Assembly (NCBI GenBank): GCA_963732795.1
Contig: CAVTAV010000010.1
Span: 87,850-151,849 of the forward strand
DNA length: 64,000 nucleotides
From: CAVTAV01 sp963732795
Lineage (GTDB): Bacteria > Pseudomonadota > Alphaproteobacteria > CAVTAV01
Reading direction: 5' to 3'
Shown here: positions 44,401-53,799 of the stretch, piece by piece
Position numbering within the stretch: the stretch's first letter is position 1
Layout: the number at the start of each line of letters is the position of its first letter
Position numbers and translations under genes: made by a program
The notes under the pieces: model-generated
What the model saw: the letters and a program-made list of their open reading frames with translations, nothing else
Databases searched by the model: none
Told to the model about the DNA's origin: nothing

Positions 44401-45765
44401 ATGCTCCGTTTCTTCCGCACCGCAACGGCCCGGATGGTTCTCCTGAACCTCGGGCTCGCCATGCTCACGACGGCGGTTCTCGCCGGCTTCATCTATTGGT
44501 CGACCATCGCCGTGATCGAGGAGGAAGTCCGCGACACGGTGATCGCCGAGATGAACGGACTGATCGACCAGTTCGAGGATTCGGGCCTCACCGGCCTCAT
44601 TTCCGTGATCGACGAGCGGATCACCTCGGGCGCCAATCCGGATGCGGTCTATCTCCTCGCCAATCAGGTCGGCCGACCGGTCGCCGGCAATCTTTCGCAG
44701 TGGCCGCCCTCGATCAAGCCGGAGGGGCGCTGGCAAACGCTCGATCTGCTGCATGGCGGCGCGGATGTGAGGGTCGGCGCGGTCGCTTACAGTCTTGTGC
44801 CCGGCTACCAGCTGCTGGTCGGCCGGGACATGCGGGCGCGGGTCGAGTTCCGCGAGCGGGTCGTCCGGTCGCTGATCGGCGCGGCGGGCATCGCGATCAT
44901 CCTGTCGCTCCTGGTTGGCTATCTCCTGTCGCGATACATGTTGCGGAATGTCGAGACCATCGCCGCGACCAGCCGGCAGATCGTCGCCGGCGACCTGACC
45001 AAGCGGGTGCCCATGCGCGGCACTGACGACGAATTCGACCGGCTCGCACGCTCCTTGAATGAAATGCTGGCTCGGATCGAGGAACTGATGACCGGGATGC
45101 GCGTAGTGACGGACAGCGTCGCCCATGATCTTCGCAGCCCGCTCACGCGCCTCAAGGCCCGGCTCGAGCTGGCGCTCGCCAAGCCGGAGGACCCCGCCGA
45201 GCACGGCGAGGCCCTCGAAACCGCGCTTGAGGAGACGGACGGGCTCTTGAAGATGCTGTCCTCGCTCCTGGAGATCGCCCGGACCGAGGCCGGGCTCGAC
45301 CGCGGACACATGGCGGCTATCGATCTCGGCGACATGATTGACAATCTGGCCGAGCTCTACGAGCCGGCCGCCGAGGAGAAGGGGCTGTCGCTCGATGTCG
45401 AGACCGCAAGCGACGCCATCGTGACCGGCCACCGGGAGCTTCTCGCCCAGGCGGCGTCGAACCTGATCGAGAATGCCATCAAGTTCAGCGACGAGGGCGG
45501 CAGCATCGATGTCCAGGTCAGGCGGGTTGAAGGCTCGACGACGCTCGTCATCAGCGACCGGGGCCCCGGCATTCCCGAGGCCGACCGCGACGCCGTTCTG
45601 CAGCGCTTCGTCCGACTCGATTCCGCCCGCTCGACCCGCGGCACCGGGCTCGGACTCAGCCTGGTCGCCGCCGTCGCCAAGCTGCACGGCGCGACCCTCG
45701 AGTTCGGCGACAACGCCCCCGGCCTCGTAGTGACCTTGACCTTCCCGTCGCCGGAGAAGGTTTGA
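44401..45765 (+). CDS. Sensor histidine kinase paired with the response regulator
   Basis: A 454-residue inner-membrane kinase: TM1 (about 12-33), periplasmic sensor of about 120 residues with no metal-binding motif I can see, TM2 (about 157-178), HAMP, and the dimerisation helix with phospho-accepting His242 in S-V-A-H-D-L-R-S-P-L-T-R-L. The ATPase domain has N-box N-L-I-E-N-A-I-K-F-S, G1 D-R-G-P-G-I-P and G2 G-T-G-L-G-L-S. It phosphorylates the regulator encoded just upstream. It is convergent with hipA, 29 bases apart. Confidence 0.9.
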   Translation: MLRFFRTATARMVLLNLGLAMLTTAVLAGFIYWSTIAVIEEEVRDTVIAEMNGLIDQFEDSGLTGLISVIDERITSGANPDAVYLLANQVGRPVAGNLSQWPPSIKPEGRWQTLDLLHGGADVRVGAVAYSLVPGYQLLVGRDMRARVEFRERVVRSLIGAAGIAIILSLLVGYLLSRYMLRNVETIAATSRQIVAGDLTKRVPMRGTDDEFDRLARSLNEMLARIEELMTGMRVVTDSVAHDLRSPLTRLKARLELALAKPEDPAEHGEALETALEETDGLLKMLSSLLEIARTEAGLDRGHMAAIDLGDMIDNLAELYEPAAEEKGLSLDVETASDAIVTGHRELLAQAASNLIENAIKFSDEGGSIDVQVRRVEGSTTLVISDRGPGIPEADRDAVLQRFVRLDSARSTRGTGLGLSLVAAVAKLHGATLEFGDNAPGLVVTLTFPSPEKV

Positions 45766-45794
45766 TTGATGCCGGTTGGGCGGTGCTCTTCTCG

Positions 45795-47099
45795 TCAAAT
45801 CTCAAGGCCGCGGACACGTTGGATAACGGCTTCTTTGACGGTCTCGTGGATCGTCTCCGGGAAATCTCTTGGGAGCTCGTTCCCGATCTTTTCGACCGCA
45901 TTGACGGCGGTGTTCGCCATGGTAGTCAGGGCGTCGTTGATCAGGGCTTTGGGCAGGCCGGCCTTTTCGCCGCTCTGTATGAAATGGCGGCCATGGATTT
46001 GATCGATCCGGTAGTGGTTCCTGGTGCCGACGGCCATGGCGAGCCTTATCTGTTTGTGCTCGATCTGCCGGGCGGCAAGGCTCGGCTGGGCCGTTAGGAT
46101 GTCGTAGAGCGGAGTCAGGCGGTAGCTGCCGCCGGGGCCGAGAAAGACGCTGAAATTCTTGGCGTGGCTGTCGGTCGCGCCGATCAGCCAGAACAGGATT
46201 TGCGCCTTGAAGATCGTCGCCTGATCGACGGCCGGATCGTCGCTCCCTTTCATGAGATCGAGGATGTCCGTGAGGCCTGGGCCGCCCTCATTCTGATATT
46301 TGCGGGTCGGCGGTACCGAAAGGGCCTGGCAGCAATCTTCCTGCGGCAGGCGCAGCAGCCGGCCGTCCTTTGTCCAGCGGCGGTCGAAGCGCTCGACAAC
46401 GAGCGCCTTTGTGTTGCCGAAGGTCCGGATCGCTGCCTCGTTGACCGGCAGGCCGCAGGCGGCGGCAAGCTTCAGGCTGTAATATTCGTTCTCGACGCTG
46501 TCGGAGAGATCGATCCCGTTGGGCAGCCGCCCGATCTGCGTCTTGAAGATGTGCGTCGTCGGGGTAGAGCCGTGCGGCTTGATCCACCGGCCCTCATGAT
46601 AGAGCAGAGCGGTTTTTTCCTGAGCCCCCGCCACGGAAATCCGGAACGGGTCGTCTTTGGACAGGCCGAGCGGAGCCAGGGCTAGGCCCTTGAGCATCTG
46701 TTCGATCGTTTCATCGTCGACGGCAGCGCCGCTGATCGTGCCGGTATCATCGACGGCATCATCGCCGGCGGCGAATTGCAGGGCGCCGACACAATCATGG
46801 CCGATCGCTGCGAGCATACTGTAGGCATCGGTACCGGCGGCACCCACCTTCTCGGCAACGCGACGGCGCAGCGCCTCGGCATCCGGGAGGAGGTTATCGA
46901 ACACGGCGACGACCGGTTCGCCCCTGTAGGCCTCCTCCCTAAGGGGGAGGGACAGCGAAACCGGCAAGGCGTGTTCCCAGGTCAGCCAGCTCTTGTCATA
47001 CTGAAATGCGGTCGCGCCGCTGGCCGCCTTGCTTAGGTAGCCGACAAGGCGGTTATTCAGCAGCACGCGTAGGGGTTCATGTTGGCGGCGGCGCGGCAT
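45795..47099 (-). CDS. hipA: HipA-family serine/threonine kinase toxin
   Basis: A 434-residue HipA protein: N-terminal couple-HipA domain (G-Y-L-S-K, F-Q-Y-D-K-S-W, L-P-V-S-L-S-L-P-L), then the kinase with the conserved regulatory serine S155 in I-S-V-A-G-A-Q-E-K-T-A-L-L, the catalytic segment I-G-A-T-D-S-H-A-K-N-F-S and the metal-binding P-L-Y-D-I-L-T-A. In E. coli, HipA phosphorylates glutamyl-tRNA synthetase and causes persistence; the target here is unknown. Its start overlaps the hipB stop by one base (TGATG), so the pair is translated together, antitoxin first. Confidence 0.9.
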   Translation of the reverse strand: MPRRRQHEPLRVLLNNRLVGYLSKAASGATAFQYDKSWLTWEHALPVSLSLPLREEAYRGEPVVAVFDNLLPDAEALRRRVAEKVGAAGTDAYSMLAAIGHDCVGALQFAAGDDAVDDTGTISGAAVDDETIEQMLKGLALAPLGLSKDDPFRISVAGAQEKTALLYHEGRWIKPHGSTPTTHIFKTQIGRLPNGIDLSDSVENEYYSLKLAAACGLPVNEAAIRTFGNTKALVVERFDRRWTKDGRLLRLPQEDCCQALSVPPTRKYQNEGGPGLTDILDLMKGSDDPAVDQATIFKAQILFWLIGATDSHAKNFSVFLGPGGSYRLTPLYDILTAQPSLAARQIEHKQIRLAMAVGTRNHYRIDQIHGRHFIQSGEKAGLPKALINDALTTMANTAVNAVEKIGNELPRDFPETIHETVKEAVIQRVRGLEI

Positions 47100-47350
47100 C
47101 AGAAGATGTCCTCGATATCCGCGGCGCTGCCCTTGCCGCGCGGGCCGATCCTGAATTCAAGATCGAGGGCGGCGAGTACGGCAAGGAGGGTGCCGATCCG
47201 GGTTGCCGGGTTGCCGGTCTCGATCAGCGAGATCGTCTCCTGCCGAAGGCCGGCTTTGTCGCCGAGCTGCTTCTGGTTCAGCCCGCTCTTCTTGCGGATG
47301 CGGCGGATCGCGGCGCCGAGCTGTTTTGGTGTACGGGCAAGATCGTTCAT
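47099..47350 (-). CDS. hipB: HipB-family antitoxin, XRE-type helix-turn-helix protein
   Basis: An 83-residue protein: L-G-A-A-I-R-R-I-R-K-K-S-G-L-N-Q-K-Q-L-G forms the HTH start, followed by T-I-S-L-I-E-T-G and a strand-forming tail (L-D-L-E-F-R-I-G-P-R-G) that in HipB mediates dimerisation. It neutralises HipA and represses its own promoter. The start ATG at 47350 is chosen because upstream in-frame sequence is low-complexity and overlaps the operator array. Four copies of a 20-base motif lie upstream (47374-47472). Confidence 0.85.
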   Translation of the reverse strand: MNDLARTPKQLGAAIRRIRKKSGLNQKQLGDKAGLRQETISLIETGNPATRIGTLLAVLAALDLEFRIGPRGKGSAADIEDIF

Positions 47351-47373
47351 GTTCTTATTCTCCCACCCTTCAT

Positions 47374-47472
47374 TATGCGCTAAATCCGATAAAGTTGCAA
47401 TATCGGAATTGGCGCATATTCTAATTTTATATGATTTGACGCATAAGACGAATTTATCGGGATTGACGCGTA
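47374..47472. promoter_or_regulatory. Four-copy 20-base operator array upstream of hipBA
   Basis: Copies: a, antisense at 47374-47393 (TTTATCGGATTTAGCGCATA); b, 47399-47418 (AATATCGGAATTGGCGCATA); c, 47426-47445 (TTTATATGATTTGACGCATA); d, 47453-47472 (TTTATCGGGATTGACGCGTA). Copies b, c and d start exactly 27 bases apart; a and b form an inverted pair. This stretch is far AT-richer than the flanking genes and also must hold the hipBA promoter. HipB operators are the natural reading. Confidence 0.75.
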
Positions 47473-47568
47473 GCACCTGATTCGTGAGGCGCTGCTCTGA
47501 GCCTTCCCCTCGATGGAGGAAGGTTGGATGCGGCGATAGCAGAATCGCTTCGGAGGGTCGGGAGGACC

Positions 47569-49447
47569 TTACGCCGCGCCGCTGACGACGGCGGGTTCGG
47601 ACACAGGCGCGCTCTCGATCTCCGCTACCGGCAGAAAGACGCGGAAGGTGGCGCCTAAGCCGGGGCCGGGGCTTTGCGCGGTGATGGTGGCGTTCATGGC
47701 GGCGAGCGCGTCGCGGCACCAGAAGAGGCCGAAGCCGCCGGGCCGGTCGGAGCGTGTCGAATACCCCCGCTCGAACAGGCGTTCGGCCTGCATGGCCGTG
47801 AAGCCCGCGCCGTTGTCGCCGACCACGATCTCGACCGCCGGCTTGCCCTTGAGCTCCGCCTTGCGGGTGAGGACGTGGATGCGGCCGCGCTTGCGCCCGG
47901 CATGCTGGATCGCGTCCACTGCGTTGGCGAGGAGATTGCCGATCACCTGGCGCAGAATGAACGAGTGGCCCGTCACCAGCGGCACGTCGCCGTCGACTGC
48001 CGAGACCTCGATATCGATCGGCATTCCGCCGACGCCGGAGATTCCGTAGGCGGCTTCCTCCACCAGGCGCCGGCAGTCGATCGTCGCGCTCTGACGCGGC
48101 CACCGGCTGATCGATTCATGGTCTTCGAGAATGTTGCGGATGTGATCCATCCCCCGGCCGATCCGCTCAATCTGATCCTTGATCTCGCCAAGCCTGCGCC
48201 GTGTGCCTTCGGTGAAGGCGTTTACATAAACGCCGAGCTTCTGGCGGCGGTCCTGATCGATTTTGGTGTAGGCGAGCTCGCGGCCGACTTCCTGCAGGGT
48301 TGTCGTATCTACCTTGTCGAGCAGTCGTTCCGCAGACTGATTGGCCTCGACGACCGGATCGACCGCAGTGCGCACATTGTTCAAGATCCCCGCGGCGAGG
48401 TCGGCCATACCCGTCGAATAGCTTTGCTCCACCAGCCGGCCCCGGGCCGATTTGAGCTCGCTGATCATCCGGTTGAAGACGTCGGCAACCCAGCCGATCT
48501 CGTCGGTTCGTTGAATATCCAGCGGCTGGTCGAGATCGCCGGTCTCCGCGATCTCGGACATCCGGTTCGCCATCTTGGCCAGCGGCTTCGCGACCAAGCG
48601 GCCGATCAGCCAGGAGGTGCAGCCGAGGAAAATCATGGTAAACACCACGAACCGGGCCATCGCGCCGCGCACGGCCCAGCGGCCCAATTCCGAGAATTGG
48701 CGCGGCGAGACGACGTCCAGCGTGTAGCTCGGCGTGCCTGAAACGTCCGTGAGGGTGTATCTTGCCGACAGGGTGTCCGTCTGCTCCGTCAGGCTCGGGC
48801 CCGAGGCCGTGCCGGCGGACCCTCGGTAAGGCATCAGGGTGAAGTCCAGCGAGGCGGTGTCGCGGATAAGCTGGGTCAGGCGTGGTCCGATCAACCGGGC
48901 AAAGACGATATAGCCCCGTTCCGGCCTGTCCTGCCCGGGGCTCCAGATCGGCGCGATCGATTCGAGGAGCGGGCCGAGCGGGGTCTTCACCATACCCTCC
49001 GCCGAGGGCGGCGCGCCTTTGCCGACATCCAGTTGCTTGAACAGGCCCGCCGGTAGGGCTTTGCCGACCTGGAACAGGCCCGCGATCTCCGGCTTCGGAG
49101 CGGTCGCGAACGTCACTACGCCGTCATTGTCGACGACCGCGAATGCCGCCATGGAGAGGAAGGTCAGATTCTCCGGCGACAGATTGGCGTCGCGGTAGGA
49201 GTCTGTTGAAATCCCCGGCGAACTGATATGTGTCGCCCCTCCGCGCCCAGCCGCGCGTGAGCGTCTGCAGATGGTCTGCCTCATCCTGGAAATACTGATA
49301 GGCGCGCGCGCCGTTCGCCGTCGCTTCGTGGCGATCCAGCTCGGTGAAGGAGGGCAGGAAGAACCAGCCGAGGACGCAGAGATTCACCACCGTCGCAAAA
49401 ACGACGACGGCGAAGATGCTGATGCCGATTTTCCATTTGAGGCGCAT
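47569..49447 (-). CDS. Membrane histidine kinase-like protein with CHASE4-type sensor, one frameshift
   Basis: About 625 residues when joined. TM1 (I-S-I-F-A-V-V-V-F-A-T-V-V), a CHASE4-like periplasmic domain (W-A-R-R-G-D-T-Y-Q-F), TM2 (F-V-V-F-T-M-I-F-L-G-C), HAMP, a long coiled-coil helix, and an HATPase_c domain with N-box N-L-L-A-N-A-V-D-A-I and D-N-G-A-G-F. The phospho-accepting histidine is not in a standard H-E/D-x-x-x-P box, so class and activity are uncertain. A frame change near 49215 separates the first 80 residues from the rest; the larger part (47569 to about 49215) is intact. No response regulator is adjacent. Confidence 0.7.
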
Positions 49448-49611
49448 AAGGGGCCGGGATCCGGGCGTGTGTCCGTTAGCGTGGAGCGTTCTCCAGGTTA
49501 GGACTCAAGCGTTTAGGATCTGGTTAATTGTTTGACGACTCAATTTACGATCTCGTACAAGCGGCGCCGACCGACGTTAGGATGACGGCTCCAGCACCGA
49601 ACGAGGAAGCC

Positions 49612-50016
49612 ATGACCGATATCAGCCAGCGCCAGGCCGAACGTGTTCTCAAAGCGGCCCTCGGCAAAGCGCGCGACGAGGGCTTCGCGATGTCGATCGC
49701 CATCGTCGACCGCGGCGCTCATCTCAAGGCGTTCATCCGTATGGACGGCTGCCGGCTCGGGCCCGTCGATGTCGCCCAGCGGAAGGCGCGCACCGCGATG
49801 CTGTTTGAGACCGATACGGGATCCTTCGGCGAGCGGGCCAAGGCCGGCGGGCCGATCCAGTCGCTCGAGCTCTCGAACGGTGGATTGTCGCTTCTGAAGG
49901 GCGGCCTGCCGCTGCGCAATCGTCGGGGCGACATCATCGGGGCGATCGGCGTCTCGGGGAGCTCCGGCGAGAACGATTTGGCCGTCGCCGAGGCGGGGGC
50001 CGCCGTGTTGGCCTGA
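49612..50016 (+). CDS. GlcG/HbpS-family (DUF336) haem-binding-like protein
   Basis: A 134-residue small protein of the GlcG/HbpS fold: I-A-I-V-D-R-G-A-H-L-K-A-F-I-R-M-D-G, then A-Q-R-K-A-R-T-A and G-G-L-P-L-R-N-R-R-G-D-I-I-G-A-I-G-V-S-G. GAGGAAG precedes the ATG. Members bind haem or corrinoid or have unknown roles in oxidative pathways. No signal peptide, so cytoplasmic. It is divergent from the histidine kinase. Confidence 0.75.
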   Translation: MTDISQRQAERVLKAALGKARDEGFAMSIAIVDRGAHLKAFIRMDGCRLGPVDVAQRKARTAMLFETDTGSFGERAKAGGPIQSLELSNGGLSLLKGGLPLRNRRGDIIGAIGVSGSSGENDLAVAEAGAAVLA

Positions 50017-50181
50017 CGCGAATCCGGAAAGATCTTGCAAAACGGCGAGATAGCGCCATGTGTTAACAATGGGCCTTGGGTCCGTCAGTTGCGTTAAATC
50101 AAGAGTATCCCCACCAATTTCGGCGTAAGCTTCCACGAACTCGGGGGAGGCCTCGAGCCGACTTCAAGGAGAACCGACACA

Positions 50182-50461
50182 ATGGCGACTGCGACGTTGG
50201 ACAAGGAATACGAGGATTCTACGCAAGGAGATCGACAAGTTGCGGGCCGACCTCGCCCAGGTCACCGCAACGCTCAAGAAGATCGCCGGCGACGGCGCCG
50301 ACATGGCGAGCGCGCGGGTTCGCGCTGCGGCGGCCGAGGGTCGCGACAGAGCGCGCCAGGGCGCCGAAGCGATCGAGGGCCAGATCGAGGACCATCCCTT
50401 CACCAGCGTTGCCGTATCCTTCGGCGTCGGCCTGGTTTTGGGACGTCTTTTGAGCCACTGA
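50182..50461 (+). CDS. DUF883/ElaB-like membrane-anchored stress protein, one frameshift
   Basis: About 92 residues: an N-terminal helical coil (E-D-L-R-K-E-I-D-K-L-R-A-D-L), a charged middle and a C-terminal hydrophobic segment (H-P-F-T-S-V-A-V-S-F-G-V-G-L-V-L-G), the ElaB/YqjD/DUF883 layout that docks ribosomes at the membrane in stationary phase. One extra C near 50220 splits it; the intact remainder begins at 50240. It precedes the holin-like gene by 19 bases. Confidence 0.7.
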
Positions 50462-50480
50462 TCCGAGGCCTGGGCGGTCC

Positions 50481-50960
50481 GTGCTGAAAATCTTCAGAGA
50501 TCTGCGCCGCGTCGTCGACGCGGAAACCCAGAGAGCGCGCGTCGCCTCGCGCGGCGCGACCTATCAGGCCATCGGCTGGTTCGTGGTGGCGGGGCTCGGC
50601 CTTATGGGCGTCGCCATGCTGCTCTTGGCGGCGTTTCTCGCCCTTTCCGAGGTCTATGGCCATACGATCGCGGCCTTGATCGTCGGCGGCGTAATTCTGC
50701 TGCTGGCGGTCGTGGCCGCTCTCCTGGTCGGGCCGTTCAGAAGCCGTCATGCCGAGCGGGAGGCCCAGGAAGCCGCCAAGGCGGCGCGGACCGACCTCGC
50801 GGGCGACTTCAACCAGATCGCCGCGCTTCTGGAAGGATTGAGCGCGGGCCGCGGCAGCGGCGGCGGATCGGATCCAAAGAAGCTCCTGATCTATGCCGCC
50901 ATCGGCCTCGGCATCGGCGCGCTGTCGAAGAAGTTCAGCGGGGGCTCCAAGAAGAAGTAA
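50481..50960 (+). CDS. Phage holin superfamily 6-like membrane protein
   Basis: A 159-residue protein starting at GTG: two strong TM helices (A-I-G-W-F-V-V-A-G-L-G-L-M-G-V-A-M-L and A-A-L-I-V-G-G-V-I-L-L-L-A-V-V) and a basic tail (K-K-F-S-G-G-S-K-K-K). This is the common chromosomal partner of DUF883 proteins, named after holins but without lysis genes nearby. Its last 26 bases overlap the end of the convergent GST gene. Confidence 0.7.
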   Translation: MLKIFRDLRRVVDAETQRARVASRGATYQAIGWFVVAGLGLMGVAMLLLAAFLALSEVYGHTIAALIVGGVILLLAVVAALLVGPFRSRHAEREAQEAAKAARTDLAGDFNQIAALLEGLSAGRGSGGGSDPKKLLIYAAIGLGIGALSKKFSGGSKKK

Positions 50961-51543
50961 TACCGAGCTCCCTCTCCGCCCGAGCGATCCAGGCACGGAC
51001 GTTCGGCCGGTGCGCGAGATCGAAGTTCCCCTCATGGGCGAGCCGGGTATAGGCCACGAGCGCGATATCCGCGACTGTGATTCCGTCGCCCTCCAACCAG
51101 TTCCGGGCCTCGAGCCGAGCTTCCATGAAATCCAGCGCCCGGTTGCCGCGTTCGACGCGACTGGGTTCCAGCATCTCGACCGTATAGCCTCGAAAGGCGA
51201 GCTGCGCGCGGCACACCGCGATATACGGCTCGTGACTGTATTGTTCCCAAAATAGCCAAGCATTGACCCGTGCCCGCAGATACGGATCCGCCGGCAGCAA
51301 GGACGTCCCATCGGCGAGATACTGGATGATCGCATTCGACTGGGAGAGCGGTCGCCCATCCGGCAGGACCACGGCGGGGACCTCGCCGAAAGGGTTTATT
51401 GCCAGGAACTCCGGCGATTGGGTTTCGCCGATCATGTTGTTCGTTTCGATCCATTCGTTCGGGATACCCAACCGATCCGCCGTGAGCTTCACCTTATGGC
51501 AATTGCCCGAGTCCGACTGGCCGTAGATTTTCAGTATGCTCAT
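50935..51543 (-). CDS. Glutathione S-transferase family protein
   Basis: A 202-residue GST: thioredoxin-like N-terminal domain (I-Y-G-Q-S-D-S-G-N-C-H-K-V-K) with F-G-E-V-P-A-V-V-L-P and the glutathione-binding Q-S-N-A-I-I-Q-Y-L, then the helical domain with W-L-E-G-D-G-I-T-V-A-D-I-A-L. Catalytic residue could be Ser or Cys near position 10-15. Cytosolic; substrate unknown. It is convergent with, and overlaps by 26 bases, the holin-like gene. Confidence 0.85.
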   Translation of the reverse strand: MSILKIYGQSDSGNCHKVKLTADRLGIPNEWIETNNMIGETQSPEFLAINPFGEVPAVVLPDGRPLSQSNAIIQYLADGTSLLPADPYLRARVNAWLFWEQYSHEPYIAVCRAQLAFRGYTVEMLEPSRVERGNRALDFMEARLEARNWLEGDGITVADIALVAYTRLAHEGNFDLAHRPNVRAWIARAERELGITSSWSPR

Positions 51544-51670
51544 GTGCCTCCTCCGGGAGGCGGAGATTTAGCATGTCATATGATGCGCGATAGTAACGTT
51601 GTCGCGACCATTCGTCGCCCGGAGGTGGTTTCGATTGCGTGCGTCCGGACGGCCCCCTATACCTTCACGG

Positions 51671-52297
51671 ATGACCATGTCCCGGACAGGCTTGCCGCGC
51701 CCCGGCGTGCGGCTGTTCCTGGGCCTCGCCATGATGGCGGGGCTCCTCGCCGGTTGCGGTAGCCGGGAAGAGGCCTGGCACTCGACCAATCTCAAGGGAA
51801 CGATGGAGCCGCTGGCCTTCACCATGACCCGGGCCAGCGACGGCAAGGAAGTGACGGCCGACGATTTCAAGGGCAAGGTCGTGCTGCTGTATTTCGGCTA
51901 TACCTTTTGCCCCGATGTCTGTCCGACGACGCTCGCGAATATCGACAAGATGCTGACCCGCATGGGCGACAAGGCCGACCAGGTGCGCGTGCTGTTCGTC
52001 ACCGTCGACCCCAACCGCGACACCCTGGACGTGCTCAAGTCCTACACCGAGCTCTTTGCGCCCCAGGTCGTCGGCCTGCGCGGCACGCCGGACCAACTTG
52101 CGGCGCTGGCGCGGCGCTATCGCGTATCCTATTCGGTGACGCCCGCGACCAAGGACGAGCCGTATGACGTCTCCCACAGTTCGGCGGTCTATGTCTTCGA
52201 CAAGACCGGCGCCATCCGCCTGCTGATGTCGTCGCTCTCGAGCCCTAAGCCCGATATCGACGGCGGCACGGCGGACCTAGAGCGGCTGGCGGAATAG
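51671..52297 (+). CDS. SCO-family copper chaperone (lipoprotein)
   Basis: A 208-residue protein with a lipoprotein signal (L-L-A-G-C, Cys29) and a thioredoxin-like domain carrying the copper ligands Cys80 and Cys84 in F-C-P-D-V-C-P and His169 in D-V-S-H-S-S-A. It delivers copper to the CuA site of cytochrome c oxidase. ATG 51671 is chosen because it starts the signal peptide. It is convergent with the PCuAC gene, five bases apart; the two proteins are known partners. Confidence 0.9.
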   Translation: MTMSRTGLPRPGVRLFLGLAMMAGLLAGCGSREEAWHSTNLKGTMEPLAFTMTRASDGKEVTADDFKGKVVLLYFGYTFCPDVCPTTLANIDKMLTRMGDKADQVRVLFVTVDPNRDTLDVLKSYTELFAPQVVGLRGTPDQLAALARRYRVSYSVTPATKDEPYDVSHSSAVYVFDKTGAIRLLMSSLSSPKPDIDGGTADLERLAE

Positions 52298-52302
52298 CCG
52301 GC

Positions 52303-52815
52303 CTATTCGCCCGACGCGCCTTTGACCCTGAAGCCGGTGGTGAGCGTGCCGCCGTTCGAGAAGCTGAGCGTCACGGGCACAGAATCGCCCGGCTTGATGG
52401 CCGAGGTCGGCTGCATGCACATGAGATGGTAACCGCCGGGCTCGAACATGGCGCTGCCATGGGCGGGGATCTTGACCTGGTGGACCATCATCATCTTCTC
52501 GACGCCGTTCTCCTTCCTGCTCTGATGCAGCATCAGCATGCCGCAGGCGGGAGAGGAGGCGCCGGTCAGGTCGATGTCGCTGTCGCTCTGGTTCGTGATC
52601 TTGAAATAGCCGGCCGCCGGTCGCGACGGGAGCAGCGAACGGATCCAGGCGTCGCTGACCTGAAGCGACGGCTCGGCGGCGGACGCCATGAGCGGCAGAG
52701 CCAGTCCTGCGACGGCGGTGGCGAGGACGATGCGTCGGAGGGTTCTAGCGGCCCGTCCATTTGCTGGCGGAAAGGCCAATCGGTCTTTCATGGGAAGTCT
52801 CGTTCCTTGCTTCAT
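52303..52815 (-). CDS. PCuAC-family periplasmic copper chaperone
   Basis: A 170-residue exported protein with the copper-binding set of the family: M-L-M-L-H in the first half and G-G-Y-H-L-M-C-M in the second (the HxM pattern), plus R-P-A-A-G-Y-F-K-I-T-N and G-D-S-V-P-V-T-L-S-F. The signal peptide precedes A-S-A-A-E-P. An internal ATG at 52791 may be the true start. It loads copper for SCO and cytochrome oxidase. Its 5' end overlaps the 3' end of the CtaG-like gene. Confidence 0.85.
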   Translation of the reverse strand: MKQGTRLPMKDRLAFPPANGRAARTLRRIVLATAVAGLALPLMASAAEPSLQVSDAWIRSLLPSRPAAGYFKITNQSDSDIDLTGASSPACGMLMLHQSRKENGVEKMMMVHQVKIPAHGSAMFEPGGYHLMCMQPTSAIKPGDSVPVTLSFSNGGTLTTGFRVKGASGE

Positions 52816-53778
52816 CGTTGAGACGGATTCTGTTCAGCACGACCAGGAGGCCGATGACGCTCATCATCGCGGGCGGAATCCAGATGACGACGGCGCCGAT
52901 ATGCTGGTCGGTGATAGCGCTCGATCGAGGGATAAATGCGGCCGCACAGGTCGTAATAGGGATAGATATTGTCGCTGATAAAGGCGATCACGGCGCCGAT
53001 CACGATCTGCGGGAACATCACGCCGATGGAGCAAACCGCCCGCAGGACACCCGAAATCCGGGCCGGCGGCTTCGGCCGGGGGTCGAGCACCAGGACCCAG
53101 AACAGTATGCCGTCCAGGATCATCGACCAGTTCATCACGGCATAGAGATCGGGATCGATCATCGCCCGGAAATGGATCGGCGGGAATCAGCCAGAAGGCG
53201 ACCAGCCCGACGAATAGGAAAGAAGCGATAAAGGGCTGCTGCAGGATGTCGAGAACAAAACTGACGGCCCGGCTTTTCAAAGGCCGGGTGAGCGCCGCGG
53301 GCATGCCGCGCTTCAAGGTTTCGCCCGGCCAGGCCAATGCGATCAGAAACGGCCCGATATGGTGCATCACGATGTGCTGGATGCGGTTCATGAAGAACAT
53401 ATGGGTCATCAGATATTCGAGCCGGGTCTGCAGCACGGCGTAGATGGCGACGACCCCGATGACGAAACAGGCTGTCCGCCAGAGTGCGGGCCGTTCGCCC
53501 TGGTCGGTCCGGGCGAGCCCGCGGGCATAGGCCCAGAGGCTCAAACTCGCGCCGAGATAGACCAGCCACGAGAAATCCCACGGGCCCCAGGACGGGAGCG
53601 AGGTGGGGTATACCGCCGACCACCAGGACAGGCCGAAGCCGATGCCGGCGATTACCGCATAGCCGGCGAAATCCAGCCAATCGAGGCCGGGTGTCTTGAG
53701 CGTGAGGCCGCGCGCGGTCATGTCGCGGCGACTATTGCCCCGAGGGCTAGGCGAAGACAATAGATCTCTAACGGTCAT
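52745..53778 (-). CDS. ctaG: CtaG-family cytochrome oxidase assembly protein, two frameshifts
   Basis: A polytopic protein of about 344 residues when repaired, with the caa3-type CtaG pattern (PF09678): helices with G-P-W-D-F-S-W-L-V-Y-L-G, then I-Q-H-I-V-M-H-H-I-G-P-F-L-I-A-L-A-W-P carrying candidate copper-binding histidines, W-S-M-I-L-D-G-I-L-F-W and I-V-I-G-A-V-I-A-F. An extra G near 53175 and one more shift near 52920 split the frame; the corrected end reads to a stop at 52745-52747. It helps insert copper into cytochrome oxidase. It overlaps the PCuAC gene start by at least 47 bases and probably forms one operon with it. Confidence 0.75.
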
Positions 53779-53799
53779 GACGCTCGGGTCACCGGCGGA

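Noticed and set aside
47374..47472. CRISPR array or replication origin iterons
   Set aside because: Repeats are degenerate, separated by only seven bases where direct, and lie in the hipBA promoter without cas or rep genes.
47351..48103. Long upstream extension of hipB
   Set aside because: The extension runs through the operator array and antisense to a histidine kinase; the ATG at 47350 gives a normal HipB length.
50481..50960. Prophage lysis cassette based on the holin-like gene
   Set aside because: No endolysin, spanin or phage structural gene nearby; the DUF883 neighbour marks the common chromosomal stress pair.
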